From Aegilops tauschii subsp. strangulata (taxonomy: Eukaryota > Streptophyta > Magnoliopsida > Poales > Poaceae), in contig NC_053041.3 of the NCBI RefSeq assembly GCF_002575655.3, positions 376,819,054 to 376,883,053 of the forward strand: DNA of 64,000 nucleotides. Direction: 5' to 3'. How positions within the stretch are numbered: the first letter of the stretch is position 1; the number at the start of each line of letters is the position of its first letter. This document shows, piece after piece, positions 23,554-34,424 of this stretch. A program made the translations under genes and the position numbers. The notes beneath the pieces are model-generated. The model was given only the letters and a program-made list of their open reading frames with translations, was not told where the DNA came from and did no database searches.

Positions 23554-24021
23554 AGACCTCGCTTGTCCTCAAGCGGAAGCCGATAACAATAAATATGTCC
23601 ACATGGTTAGAGGTAGAGGTGTCGATAAAATAAAATACGGACATGAGGGCATCATGATTATTCTCATAACAGAAACATATATGAATATTGTCATATGATT
23701 TCTTATGTTCAAGTAATAATGTATTCACAACACAAAGTATGAATCAGAAACTCTATTGAGAACTAACAAACTATAATCTCAGTCATTGAAGCAATTGCAA
23801 TTTATCATAACATCAGAAAGAGTCTATGTCAGAGCTTTCTAGCAAGTCCACATACTCAACTATCATTTAGTCTTTCATAATTGCTAACACTCACGCAATA
23901 CTTGTGGTTACGGAGTTTTAATTGGACACAGAGAAAGATAGGGGCTTATAGTTTCACCTCCCAACCTTTTACCTCAAGGGTAATGTCAACAATAATAGTT
24001 CATGCTAACCCACATCCAATT

Positions 24022-24082
<61 letters not shown>

Positions 24083-25148
24083 GATCTTTCCAACATCCTG
24101 TGCTCGCCAAAGGATAAAATGTAAAAAGGAAAGGTGAAGATCACCATGACTCTTGCATAAGGTAGAAGATAATAATAAAAGATAGGCCCTTCGCAGAGGG
24201 AAGCAGAGGTTGCCATGCGCTTTCAAGGTTGGATGCACAAAATCTTAATGCGAAAGAACGTCACTTTATATTGCCACTTGTGATATGAACCTTTATTATG
24301 CAGTCCGTCGCTTTTATTTCTTCCACATCACAAGATCGTATAAAGCTTATTTCCTCCACACCAATCAATCATACATATTTAGAGAGCAATTTTTATTGCT
24401 TGCACCAATGACAACTTACTTCAAGGATCTTACTCAATCCATAGGTAGATATGGTGGACTCTCATGGCAAAACTGGTTTAAGGGTTTTTTGGAAGCACAA
24501 GTAGTATCTCTACTTGGTGCAAAGAATTTGGCTAGCATGAGGGGGAAAGGCAAGCTCAACATGTTGGATGATCCATGACAATATACTTTATCTCAGATAT
24601 AAGAAAACATAACCCATTACGTTGTCTTCCTTGTCCAACATCAACTCTTTAGCATGTCATATTTTAATGAGTGCTCCCAATCATAAAAGATGTCCAAGAT
24701 AGTGTATTTATATGTGAAACCTCTCTTTCTTTATTACTTCCTATTAATTGCAATGATGACCAAAGCTATGTTTGCCAACTCCCAACAATTTTTAATCATC
24801 ATACTCTTTCTATGTGAAGTCATTACTATCCATAAAATCAATATGATCTCTTTGTTTCTTTTTATTCTTTTCTCTTTTCTTTTATTCACTCAAGATCACG
24901 GCAAAATAATCAAGCCCTTGACTCAACACTAATCTTTATTATATAGCTCATGGACTCGATTACAAAGAGGGATCATAAAGCAAAACTCAAAAATAGATCA
25001 TGCCAAAACTTTATTCTACTAGATCAAGATACTACTAATAGGATCGAACTAAGAAAAACGGTAAAGATAGGAGTGTGATGGTGATACGATACCGGGGCAC
25101 CTCCCCCAAGCTTGGCAGTTGCCAAGGGGAGTGCCCATACCCATGTGA
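23554..25148 (-). other. Non-coding 3' region of A
   Basis: No supported gene is present. The AT-rich stretch contains the long (AT)n microsatellite at 24024-24079. Segments near 23900-24560 are the reverse complement of C1 internal sequence around 5000-5560, so the 3' non-coding region is shared between the autonomous and the non-autonomous family. CTCCCCCAAGCTTGG near 25101 repeats the polypurine-tract motif internally. Confidence 0.7.
24024..24079. repeat. (AT)28 microsatellite
   Basis: About 56 bp of uninterrupted AT dinucleotides. The related C1 segment near 5410-5428 has only a short ATAT run, so the array has expanded in A. Confidence 0.95.
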
Positions 25149-25667
25149 TTATATCTCCTTTGCCGGTGAAGAAGGTGGAGTTGTTGATGATGCGGGCTTG
25201 TCGTCCATCTTCCAAGGCATAGGCTCACCATCATAGAAGGATGATCGAGTCTCCGGGATCCTCAAATCTGCAACCAAACTCATCCTTTTGAATCTATATT
25301 CATACTCATAGTTTTGGTTTTGCAGTGCATAGATTTGGGCTTGAAGGTGCTCGATCTTCTCGTGAAGCTTGAAGATGGTCTCCCCAATGTTCTTGGCATC
25401 CAGCTTGTGGTTGTTCGTGAACTCCGCGATCATCATGTGGTTGGAGTTGAGTCCACGTTCCACCATCCCCTGGCACTTGAAAACTTGTTGCTCCATGGCT
25501 TCGAGCCTCGTCTCCATGCTTCCGGTCCCCTTCGGTCCCTCAACATCGCGGATAAGCAGCAACCCATCACGCATCTCAATGGTTTGAGGGTGTCGCAGCA
25601 CCTCCGCGAGGTAAGGGTTGATGACCTTCTCGAAGAACTTGTCCTTGGGGGCACTTGGAGACGTCAT
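25149..25667 (-). CDS. Third ORF of A, coiled-coil protein
   Basis: An intact 172-codon frame lies downstream of integrase, in the position where Athila elements may carry an extra, env-like gene. It starts MTSPSAPKDKFFEKVINPYLAE. The middle (residues about 55-125) has heptad-like Leu/Ile/Met spacing (METRLEAMEQQVF, then IGETIFKLHEKIEHLQAQIYALQNQ), predicting a coiled coil. It ends in a Pro/Ser/Thr tail. I see no signal peptide or membrane segment, so it is not an evident envelope protein. Being sense and free of stops while pol is broken is notable. Function unknown. Confidence 0.7.
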   Translation of the reverse strand: MTSPSAPKDKFFEKVINPYLAEVLRHPQTIEMRDGLLLIRDVEGPKGTGSMETRLEAMEQQVFKCQGMVERGLNSNHMMIAEFTNNHKLDAKNIGETIFKLHEKIEHLQAQIYALQNQNYEYEYRFKRMSLVADLRIPETRSSFYDGEPMPWKMDDKPASSTTPPSSPAKEI

Positions 25668-25992
25668 GATAATCTAGATCTGTCAGAAAAACAGCTTGAA
25701 ACAAGAACAGAGGATAATTACGTGATACAGGAGTCAAAACCTTCAGGAGAATATATAATGAATTTTTACCAACCAAAATACGTATCGTGCAAGAAAACAG
25801 AGTCCGGAGAGCACACGAGGTGCCCACGAGGTAGGGGGCGCGCCCAGGGGGGTAGGGCGCGCCCTCCACCCTCGTGGAGGCCTCATGTCCTTCCCGGACT
25901 GCTTCTTTTTTCTATTTTTCTAAATATTCCAAAACGGAGAAATATTGCCATAAAAATTGTTTTGGGGTCGGTTTACTTACCGTACCACATAC
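25668..25992 (-). other. Spacer between integrase and third ORF of A
   Basis: It contains, at 25823-25878, another copy of the GC-rich CACGAGG/GGCGCGCC/CCTCGTGG palindrome otherwise found in the LTRs of these families. No gene is seen. Confidence 0.65.
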
Positions 25993-27262
25993 CTATTCCT
26001 TTTCGGAGTCTGAAATGTTCCGGAAAGTGTCCCTTATGTATTCATCCGGGGTTATGGTTTCAATAACATTGGTTTCAACATTTATGGGATTACCTGAGAT
26101 ATAATGTTTGATTCTTTGACCGTTCACCACCTTCGGATTTGTGCCTTCGAAGTTGTTGATTTTTATGGCACCGGAACGATAGACCTCCTGGATAACATAA
26201 GGGCCTTCCCATTTAGAGAGAAGTTTTCCTGCAAAAAATCTTAAACGGGAGTTGTATAGCAATACATAATCACCTACATTAAACTCACGCTTTTGTATCC
26301 TTTTGTCATGCCATCTTTTAACTTTTTCTTTAAACAACTTGGCATTTTCGTAGGCTTGGGTTCTCCATTCATCAAGTGAGCTAATATCAAATAACCTCTT
26401 CTCACCGACAAGTTTGAAATCATAATTGAGCTCTTTAATGGCCCAATAAGCCTTATGTTCTAGTTTGAGAGGTAAATGACATCCTTTTCCATAAACCATT
26501 TTATACGGAGACATACCCATAGGATTTTTATATGCAGTTCTATAGGCCCATAATGCATCATCAAGTTTCTTGGACCAATTCTTTCTAGATCTATTAACAG
26601 TCTTTTGCAAAATTAATTTGAGCTCTCTATAACTCAATTCTACTTGACCCTTAGACCGCGGGTGATAAGGAGATGCAATTCTATGATTAACATCATACTT
26701 AGCAAGCATTTTATGAAAAGCACCATGAATAAAATGTGAACTACCGTCAGTCATTAAATATCTAGGGACTCCAAACCTCGGAAAAATAACTTCTTTAAGC
26801 ATTTTAATAGAAGTGTTATGATCAGCACTACTAGTTGGAATAGCTTCTACCCACTTAGTAACGTAATCAACAGCAACTAAAATATGTGTGTAACCATTAG
26901 AGGCAGGAAAAGGTCCCATATAATCAAAGCCCCAAACATCAAATGGTTCAATAACAAGTGAATAATTCATAGGCATTTCTTGACGTCTACTAATGTTACC
27001 AATTCTTTGACATTCATCACAAGATAAGACAAACTTACGGGCATCCTTGAAGAGAGTAGGCCAATAAAAACCGGATTGCAATACCTTATGTGCAGTTCTA
27101 TCTCTAGCATGGTGTCATCCATAAGCTTCGGAGTGACACTTGCATAGGATCTCTTCCTGTTCATGCTCAGGTACACAACGTCTAATAACACCATCTACTC
27201 CTTCTTTATAAAGATGAGTGTCATCCCAAAAGTAATGTCTCAAATCATAGAAAAAACTTTTT
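25993..27262 (-). pseudogene. Integrase of A
   Basis: Reading leftward, the zinc-binding N-terminal part includes CKCHSEAYG, then HH, and CDECQRIG. A TGA at 27117-27115 interrupts it. The catalytic core is open from 27081 to 25993, with D53 in GFDYMGPF, D112 in LMTDGSSHF and E148 in KGQVELSYRE, so the D-D-35-E signature is intact. A further 1-bp insertion in a T run at about 27257-27262 separates it from RNase H. The C-terminal part has the GPYVIQEVYRSGAIKI region typical of Athila/Tat integrases. Confidence 0.93.
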
Positions 27263-28425
27263 CTTTTGCTGGTATGTGAAACTAGGTGGTATAAATTTAG
27301 CAACAATATAATTAGCATAATCAGCATACCATGGAGCAGTACGAGAAGCATTTATGACATTTAATTGTTCATCAGGAAAGCTATCATCAATAGGTAGTGG
27401 GTCATCAAGAACATTTTCTAACCTAGATAAGTTGTCTGCAACGGGGTTCTCAGCTCCTTTTCTATCAACAATATGCAAATCAAATTCTTGTAGCAAGAGA
27501 ACCCATCTAATAAGTCTAGGTTTAGCATCTTTCTTTTCCATGAGATATTTAATAGCAGCATGATCAGTGTGAACAGTTACTTTAGAATCGACATTATAAG
27601 GTCTGAACTTATCACAAGCAAATACAACTGCTAAGAATTCTTTTTCAGTAGTAGCATAATTTCTCTGAGCATTGTCTAGAGTTTTACTAGCATATTGAAT
27701 GACATTTAATTTCTTATCAACTCTTTGCCCTAGAACAGCACCTACGGCATAATCACTAGCATCACACATAATTTCAAAAGGTAAATTCCAATCAGGTGGC
27801 TGAACAATAGGTGCAGAGATCAATGCTTTCTTAAGTATTTCAAATGCTTCTACACAATCATCATCAAAGACAAATGGTATGTCTTTTTGTAATAAATTAG
27901 TCAGAGGTCGATAAATTTTTGAGAAGTCCTTAATGAACCTCCTATAAAAACCGGCGTGACCAAGGAAACTTCTTATACCTTTGATGTCCTTGGGACATGA
28001 CATCTTTTCAATAGCATCCACCTTGGCTTTATCAACCTCAATACCTCTTTCAGAAACTTTATGCCTCAAGACAATACCTTCATTAACCATGAAGTGGCAC
28101 TTTTCCCAATTCAAGACAAGATTAGTTTCTACACATCTCTGGAAAACTCGATCAAGGTTGCTCAAGCAATCATCAAAAGAGGATCCATAAACGGAGAATC
28201 GTCCATGAGAACCTCACAAATCTTTTCACAGAAGTCAGAGAATATAGCCATCATGCATCTTTGAAAGGTAGCAGGTGCATTACATAAACCAAAAGGCATA
28301 CGTCTATAAGCAAAAGTACCAAAAGGGCAAGTAAAAGTAGTCTTTGATTGATCATTGGCTGACACAGGTATTTGAGAGAAACCAGAAAAACCATCTAGAA
28401 AGCAAAAATGTGTATGTTTGGATCA
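27263..28425 (-). pseudogene. RT C-terminal half and RNase H of A
   Basis: Reading leftward from 28422: FCFLDGFSGFSQIPVS, then MPFGLCNAPATFQRCMM, then the catalytic LMDD near 28205. Directly after LMDD one T is missing compared with the frame needed for the following residues (28165 leftward, NLDRVFQRC), so translation would stop at about 28162. RNase H follows in the shifted frame with [26 protein letters not shown] and [16 protein letters not shown] at 28425-28423 separates this region from the upstream frame. Without repair no full polymerase is made. Confidence 0.93.
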
Positions 28426-30732
28426 TCTTTCTAGCATTTGATCGATAAAAGGTAAGGGGTAATGATCCTTTTTTGTAGCCTTATTTAATTTGCGAAAATA
28501 AATTACCATCCTATAACCTGTAATAATTCTTTGCGGGATCAACTCATCTTTATCATTAGGAACAACGATAATACCTCCCTTCTTAGGGACACAATGGACA
28601 GGACTTACCCACCGACTATCAGCAACGGGATAAATTATACCTGCATTAAGGAGCTTTAGTATTTCCTTTCTTCCCACTTCTTTCATCTTAGGATTCAGCC
28701 GCCGTTGATGATCACGAACTGGTTTGGCATCTTCCTCCAAGTTTATTTTATGTTGACATAGAGTGGGACTAATGCCCTTAAGATCATCAAGAGTATATCC
28801 AATAGCAGCACGGCGCTTCTTCAGAGTTTTCAATAATCTCTCTTCTTCATGCTCTGAAAGTTTAGCAGTAATAATAACAGGATATATCTTTTTCTCATCA
28901 AGATAAGCATATTTAAGAGTATCAGGTAACGGTTTAAGCTCAAACACGGGATCACCCTTGGGTGGAGGAGGATCCCCTAGGATTTCAACAAGAAACTTGT
29001 GTTTCAGGAAGGGTTCCTGTTTAAAGAATACTTCATCTATTTCCCTTCTTTCATTCATAAACATATCATTTTCATGGTCTAGCAAATATTGTTCTAAAGG
29101 ATCACTAGGAGGCACGGCAATAGAAGCAAGACCAATAATTTCATCCTTACTAGGTAATTCCTCTTCACGGTGTTGTCTACGAAATTTAGAAAAATTAAAC
29201 TCATGAGACATATCACCTAGACCAATAGTAACAACATCCTTTTCGCAGTCTATCCTAGCATTAACGGTGTTCAAGAAGGGTCTACCAAATATAATGGGAC
29301 AAAAGCTATCTTGTGGGGAACCAAGAACAAGAAAATCAGCAGGATATTTAGTTTTCCCACACAAGACTTCAACATCTCTAACAATTCCCATTGGTGAAAT
29401 AGTATCTCTATTGGCAAGTTTAATTGTGACATCAATATCTTCTAACTCAGCAGGTGCAATATCATGCTTAATTTCTTTGTATAAGTCAATAGGTATGGCA
29501 CTAACACTAGCACCCATATCACATAAGCCATGATAACAATGATCTCCTATTTTAACAGAAATAACAGGCATGCCTACCACAGGTCTATGTTTATCTTTAG
29601 CACAAGGTTTGGCAATTCTAGCAGTTTCATCACGGAAATGAATAACATGCCCATCAATATTACCAGACAAGAGATCTTTAACAATAGCAATATTAGGTTC
29701 AACTTTGATTTGCTGAGGAGGTGTATAAGTTCTAATATTGCTTTTACGAACCACAGTTGAAGCTTTAGCATGATCCTTTATTCTAATAGGGAAAGGTGGT
29801 TTCTCAACATAAGAAGTAGGAACAATAGGATCATTATAAGTGACAGTCTTTTCTTCAACTTTACTAGGTGCAGCTACTTTTACTTCTATGGGAGGATGAT
29901 ATTTAAACCACTTCTCCTTGGGGAGATCAACATAAGTAGCAAAAGATTCACAGAAAGAAGCTACTATCTCAGAGTCAAGTCCATATTTAGTGCTAAATTT
30001 ACGGAAAACATCGGTATCCATAAAAGATTTAACACAATCAAACTTAGGTGTCATACCTGACTCCTTACCTTCGTTGAGATCCCAATCTTCAGAGTTGCGT
30101 TTAATTCTTTCCAATAAATCCCATTTGAATTCAATAGTCTTCATCATAAAAGAGCCAGCACAAGAAGTATCGAGCATGGTGCGATTGTTATCAGAAAGCC
30201 GAGCATAAAATTTTTGAATAATTATTTCTCTTGAGAGCTCATGATTGGGGCATGAATATAACATTGATTTAAGCCTCCGCCAAGCTTGAGCGATGCTTTC
30301 TCCTTCGCAAGGCCAAAAATTATATATATAATTGCGATCACGATGAACAAGATGCATAGGATAAAATTTCTGATGAAATTCCAATTTCAATCGTTTGTAG
30401 TTCCATGACCTCGTATCATCACATAGCCTATACCATGTCAATGCGTCTCCCTTCAAAGATAAAGGGAAGACCTTCTTCTTAATAAAATCACCGGGCACAC
30501 CTGCAAGCTTAAATAATCCACAAACTTCATCCACATATATTAAGTGCTCATCAGGATGCTTTGTTCCATCTCCTGCAAAAGGATTAGCTAGCAGTTTTTC
30601 TAACATACCCGAATGAATTTCAATGTGGACATCTTCATTTTCAGTACGTTCAGTAGGTTGAGGAGCAACTCTTTGCTCTACTGGTCAGGGTGAAGATACC
30701 CCGAACAAGCCCCTCAAAGGATTACTTTCCAT
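28426..30732 (-). pseudogene. gag-protease-RT N-terminal polyprotein of A
   Basis: The likely start is ATG at 30732-30730 (MESNPLRGLFGVSSP); a TGA at 30687-30685 follows, and the frame is then open from there to 28425. Counting from the methionine at 30606, gag capsid motifs lie at about residues 40-165 (ALTWYRLC, WNYKRLKLEFHQKFYP), the aspartic protease active site DMGAS at 363-367 with GRPFLNTVNARID at 441-453, and the RT start (PVRDHQRRLNPKM, SRWVSPVHCVPKKGG) at about 630-690. The active-site triad reads D-M-G rather than D-T/S-G. The early TGA would fit a CGA-to-TGA change. Confidence 0.9.
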
Positions 30733-30809
30733 AGTAACAAGTGACAGTAAATTTCAGCACTGTATATAAATTTTTCCTTACCAAATTCCACCTACCAAAG
30801 GCGCTTCAC

Positions 30810-30827
30810 TCCCCGGCAACGGCGCCA
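30810..30827 (-). promoter_or_regulatory. tRNA-Asp-type primer-binding site of A
   Basis: The minus strand reads TGGCGCCGTTGCCGGGGA, eleven bases inside the 5' LTR. This is the primer type known for Athila elements, and it fixes the element's orientation. Confidence 0.9.
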
Positions 30828-30838
30828 GAAAAGAGTCT

Positions 30839-32356
30839 TGATGACCCACAAGTATAGGGGATCTATCGTAGTCCTTTCGATAAGTAAGAGTGTCGAACCC
30901 AACGAGGAGCAGAAGGAAATGATAAGCGGTTTTCAGCAAGGTATTCTCTGCAAGCACTGAAATAGTAGGTAACAGATAGTTTTGTGATAGGATAATTTGT
31001 AACGAGCAACAAGTAACAAAAGTAAATAAAGTGCAGCAAGGTGGCCCAATCATTTTCGTAGCAAAGGACAAGCCTGGAATAACTCTTATATGGAGGAAGG
31101 CGCTCCCGAGGACACATGGGAATTATCGTCAAGCTAGTTTTCATCACGTTCATATGATTCGCGTTCGGTACTTTGATAATTTGATATGTGGGTGGACCAG
31201 TGCTTGGGTGCTGTTCTTACTTGAACAAGCATCCCACTTATGATTAACCTCTATTGCAAGCATCCGCAACTACAACAAAAGTATCAAGGTAAACCTAACC
31301 ATAGCATGAAACATATGGATCCAAATCAGCCCCTTACGAAGCAAGGCATAAACTAGGGTTTAAGCTTCTGTCACTCTAGCAACCCATCATCTACTTATTA
31401 CTTCCCAATGCCTCCCTCTAGGCCCAAATAATGGTGAAGTGTCATGTAGTCGACGTTCACATAACACCACTAGAGGATAGGCAACATGCATCTCATCAAA
31501 ATATCGAACGAATACCACACATTACAACTAATAGCAAGACTTCTACCATGTCCTCAGGAACAAACGTAACTACTCACAAAGCATATTCATGTTCATAATC
31601 AGAGGAGTATTAATATGCATATAGGATCTGAACATATGATCTTCCACCAAATAAACCAACTAGCATCAACTACAAGGAGTAATCAACACTACTAGCAACC
31701 CACAGGTACCAATCCCAGACTTGGAGACAAGAATTGGATACAAGAGATGAACTAGGGTTTGAGAGGAGATGGTGCTGGTGCAGATGTTGATGGAGATTGC
31801 CCTCTCCCGATGAGAGGAGCGTTGGTGATGACGATGGCGATGATTTCCCCCTCCCGGAGGGAAGTGTCCCCGGCCGAACAGCTCTGCCGGAGCCCTAGAT
31901 TGGTTCTGCCAAGGTTCCGCCTCGTGGCGGCGGAATCTCGTCCCGAAAGCTTGCTTAGGATTTTTCTTCGGGCGAAAGACTTCATATAGCAGAAGATGGC
32001 CACCGGAGGACCAACAGGGGGCCCACGAGGCAGGAGGGCGCGCCCAAGGGGTAGGGCGCGCCCCCCACCCTCGTGGACAGGTGGTGGCCCCCCTGACGTA
32101 TTTCTTCCGCTCAGTATTTTGTATTATTTCCAAAAATAACTTTCGTGGAGTTTCAGGACTTTTGGAGTTGTGCAGAATAGGTCTCTAATATTTGCTCCTT
32201 TTCCAGCCCAGAATTCCAGCTGCCGGCATTCTCCCTCCTTATGTAAACCTTGTAAAATAAGAGAGAATAGGCATAAGTATTGTGACATAATGTGAAATAA
32301 CAGCCCATAATGCAATAAATATCTATATAAAAGCATGATGCAAAATGGACGTATCA
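30839..32356 (-). repeat. 5' LTR of A
   Basis: 1518 bp, TGATGACCCACAAG to GGACGTATCA in plus orientation. Its GC-rich palindrome (32023-32076) is extended by a second GGCGCGCC-type unit relative to the 3' LTR, accounting for most of the length difference. Confidence 0.95.
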
Positions 32357-32403
32357 ACAGTTCGGGACCCCCTACCCGAGATCTGCCGGTTTTGACACCG
32401 ACA
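32357..32403 (+). repeat. 3' LTR of B, right part
   Basis: It starts with the second ACAGT target copy of element A, continues TTCGGGACCCCC and ends CACCGACA, completing the LTR begun at 21616. Confidence 0.95.
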
Positions 32404-32600
32404 ACATGCATCGCTTAGTGTCACATCACTGGTTGCCCGGCAAGGCTTGCCGGGCTATCTTGCTAGCTTTGCGCCTGTTCTCTTGACACGTCGCAGGACG
32501 GGTGTCATCTGTGGGTTTCTTCTGTAGGAAATGGCTACCACTTAATCATCTTGCGGCTTGACACCGCACTGATCGATGACGTGGGCCATGCTTGAGTGGT
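32404..32600 (+). repeat. LTR X, right part
   Basis: It continues the sequence interrupted at 11933, and contains a short inverted repeat, GCCCGGCAAG with CTTGCCGGGC, at about 32434-32456. It ends where the C3 LTR begins at 32601, so the true end of X is not visible. No gene is seen. Confidence 0.6.
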
Positions 32601-34301
32601 TGATACGTCTCCAACATATCTATAATTTTTTATTGTTCCATGCTATTATATTATCCATCTAGAATGTCTTATATGCATTTATATGCTATTTTTTATGATT
32701 TTTGGGACTAACCTATTAACCTAGAGCCTAGTGCCAGTTTCTGTTTTTTCCTTGTTTTTGAGTATCGCAGAAAAGGAAACCAAACGGAGTCCAATTGACC
32801 TGAAAATTGACGGAGATTATTTTTGGACCAGAAGAAGCCCACGGAGTATCGGAGATGGGCCAGAAGAGTCCTGAGGCACCCACGAGGGTGGGGGGGCGCC
32901 CTACCCCCCTGGGCGCGCCCCTACCTCGTGGTTGCCTCGGAGACCCCCCTGACTTGTTCCCGACGCCAACACCTCTTATATATACCCAAACTTCCAGAAC
33001 ATAACCTAGATCGGGAGTTCCGTCGCCACAAGCCTCTGTAGCCACCAAAAAACCAAGCGGGACCCTGTTCTGGCACCCTGCTGGAGGGGGGATCCCTCAC
33101 CGGTGGCCATCTTCATCATCCCGGCGCTATCCATGACGAGGAGGGAGTAGTTCACCCTCGGGGCTGAGGGTATGTACCAGTAGCTATGTGTTTGATCTCA
33201 CTCTCTCTCTCTCTCTCTCTCTCGTGTTCTTGATTTGGCACGATCTTGATGTATCGCGAGCTTTGCTATCATAGTTGGATCTTATGATGTTTTCCCCCTC
33301 AACTCTCTTGTAATGGATTGAGTTTTCCCTTCGAAGTTATCTTATCGGATTGAGTCTTTAAGGATTAGAGAACACTTGATGTATGTCTTGCATGTGCTTA
33401 TCTGTGGTGACAATGGGATATTCACGTGATTCACTTGATGTATGTTTTGGTGATCAACTTGCGGGTTCAGTGACCTTGTGAACTTATGCATAGGGGTTGG
33501 CAAACGTTTTCGTCTTGACTCTCCGGTAGAAACTTTGGGGCACTCTTTGAAGTTCTTTGTGTTGGTTGAATAGATGAATCTGAAATTGTGTGATGCATAT
33601 CATATAATCATACCCGCAGATACTTGAGGTGACGTTGGAGTATCTAGGTGACATTAGGGTGTTGGTTGATTTGTGTCTTAAGGTGTTATTCTAGTATGAA
33701 CTCTATTATAGATCGAACGGAAATAATAGCTTCGTGTTATTTTACTACGGACTCTTGAATAGATCGATCAGAACAGATAACTTTGAGGTGGTTTCGTACC
33801 CTACAATAATCTCTTCGTTTGTTCTCCGCTATTAGTGACTTTGGAGTGACGCTTTGTTGCATGTTGAGGGATAGTTATATGATCCAATTATGTTATTATT
33901 GTTGAGAGAACTTGCACTAGTGAAAGTATGAACCCTAGGCCTTGTTTCCTAGCATTGCAATACCGTTTACGTTCACTTTTATTACTTGTTACCTTGCTGT
34001 TTTTATATTTTCAGATTACAAAAACCTATATCTACCATCCATATTGTACTTGTATCACCATCTCTTTGCCGAACTAGTGCACCTATACAATTTACCATTG
34101 TATTGGGTGTGTTGGGGACACAAGAGACTCTTTGTTATTTGGTTGCAGGGTTGTTTGAGAGAGACCATTTTCATCATACGCCTCCCACGGATTGATAAAC
34201 CTTAGGTCATCCACTTGAGGGAAATTTGTTACTGTCCTACAAACCTCTACACTTGGAGGACCAACAACGTCTATAAGAAGAAGGTTGCGTAGTAGACATC
34301 A
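32601..34301 (+). repeat. 5' LTR of C3
   Basis: 1701 bp, TGATACGTCTCCAAC to GTAGACATCA. The GC-rich palindrome at 32880-32931 contains an extra unit compared with C1. A (CT)n run lies at 33201-33223. Confidence 0.9.
33201..33223. repeat. (CT)n microsatellite
   Basis: About 11 CT units inside the C3 LTR. The C1 LTRs have only short CTCT runs at the same place. Confidence 0.9.
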
Positions 34302-34310
34302 AGCAGTTTC

Positions 34311-34328
34311 TGGCGCCGTTGTCGGGGA
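34311..34328 (+). promoter_or_regulatory. tRNA-Asp-type primer-binding site of C3
   Basis: TGGCGCCGTTGTCGGGGA lies ten bases after the LTR. Only one copy is present, unlike in C1. Confidence 0.85.
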
Positions 34329-34424
34329 GGTTAGTGCTTGAAGGTATATCTTTAGATCTTGCAATCGAATCTTTTTGTTTCTTGTTTTATCACTAGTTTA
34401 GTCTATAAAACAAAACTACAAAAA

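Larger units (their letters stand above)
22045..32356 (-). mobile_element. Complete Athila-type Gypsy element A
   Basis: It is 10.3 kb long, on the minus strand: 5' LTR (32356-30839), tRNA-Asp-type primer site, gag-protease-RT frame, RNase H, integrase, third ORF, polypurine tract and 3' LTR (23539-22045). A perfect target duplication ACAGT lies at 22040-22044 and 32357-32361, and excising the element restores B's LTR. The LTRs are closely similar by eye, the right one carrying an extra segment in the GC-rich palindrome, so the insertion is fairly young. Pol carries several lesions, so this copy cannot move by itself. Sabrina/WHAM-like, recalled only. Confidence 0.97.
11934..32403 (+). mobile_element. 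Complete Tat-lineage Gypsy element B, with element A nested in its 3' LTR
   Basis: Order on the plus strand: 5' LTR (11934-12405), primer site, gag-protease, RT-RNase H, integrase, spacer, antisense gene, and 3' LTR (21616-22044 joined to 32362-32403). Removing element A gives a 471-bp 3' LTR against a 472-bp 5' LTR. Target duplication is imperfect, ACATT before and ACATG after. The second archaeal-type RNase H and the antisense gene place it in the Tat lineage. It sits inside LTR X. Confidence 0.95.

Noticed and set aside
24020..24238. Frame with a long Ile-Tyr run
   Set aside because: It is a translation of the (AT)n microsatellite and its flanks.
25149..25667. Envelope protein interpretation of A's third ORF
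   Set aside because: The position fits, but there is no signal peptide, membrane segment or cysteine pattern, so I describe it only as a coiled-coil ORF.
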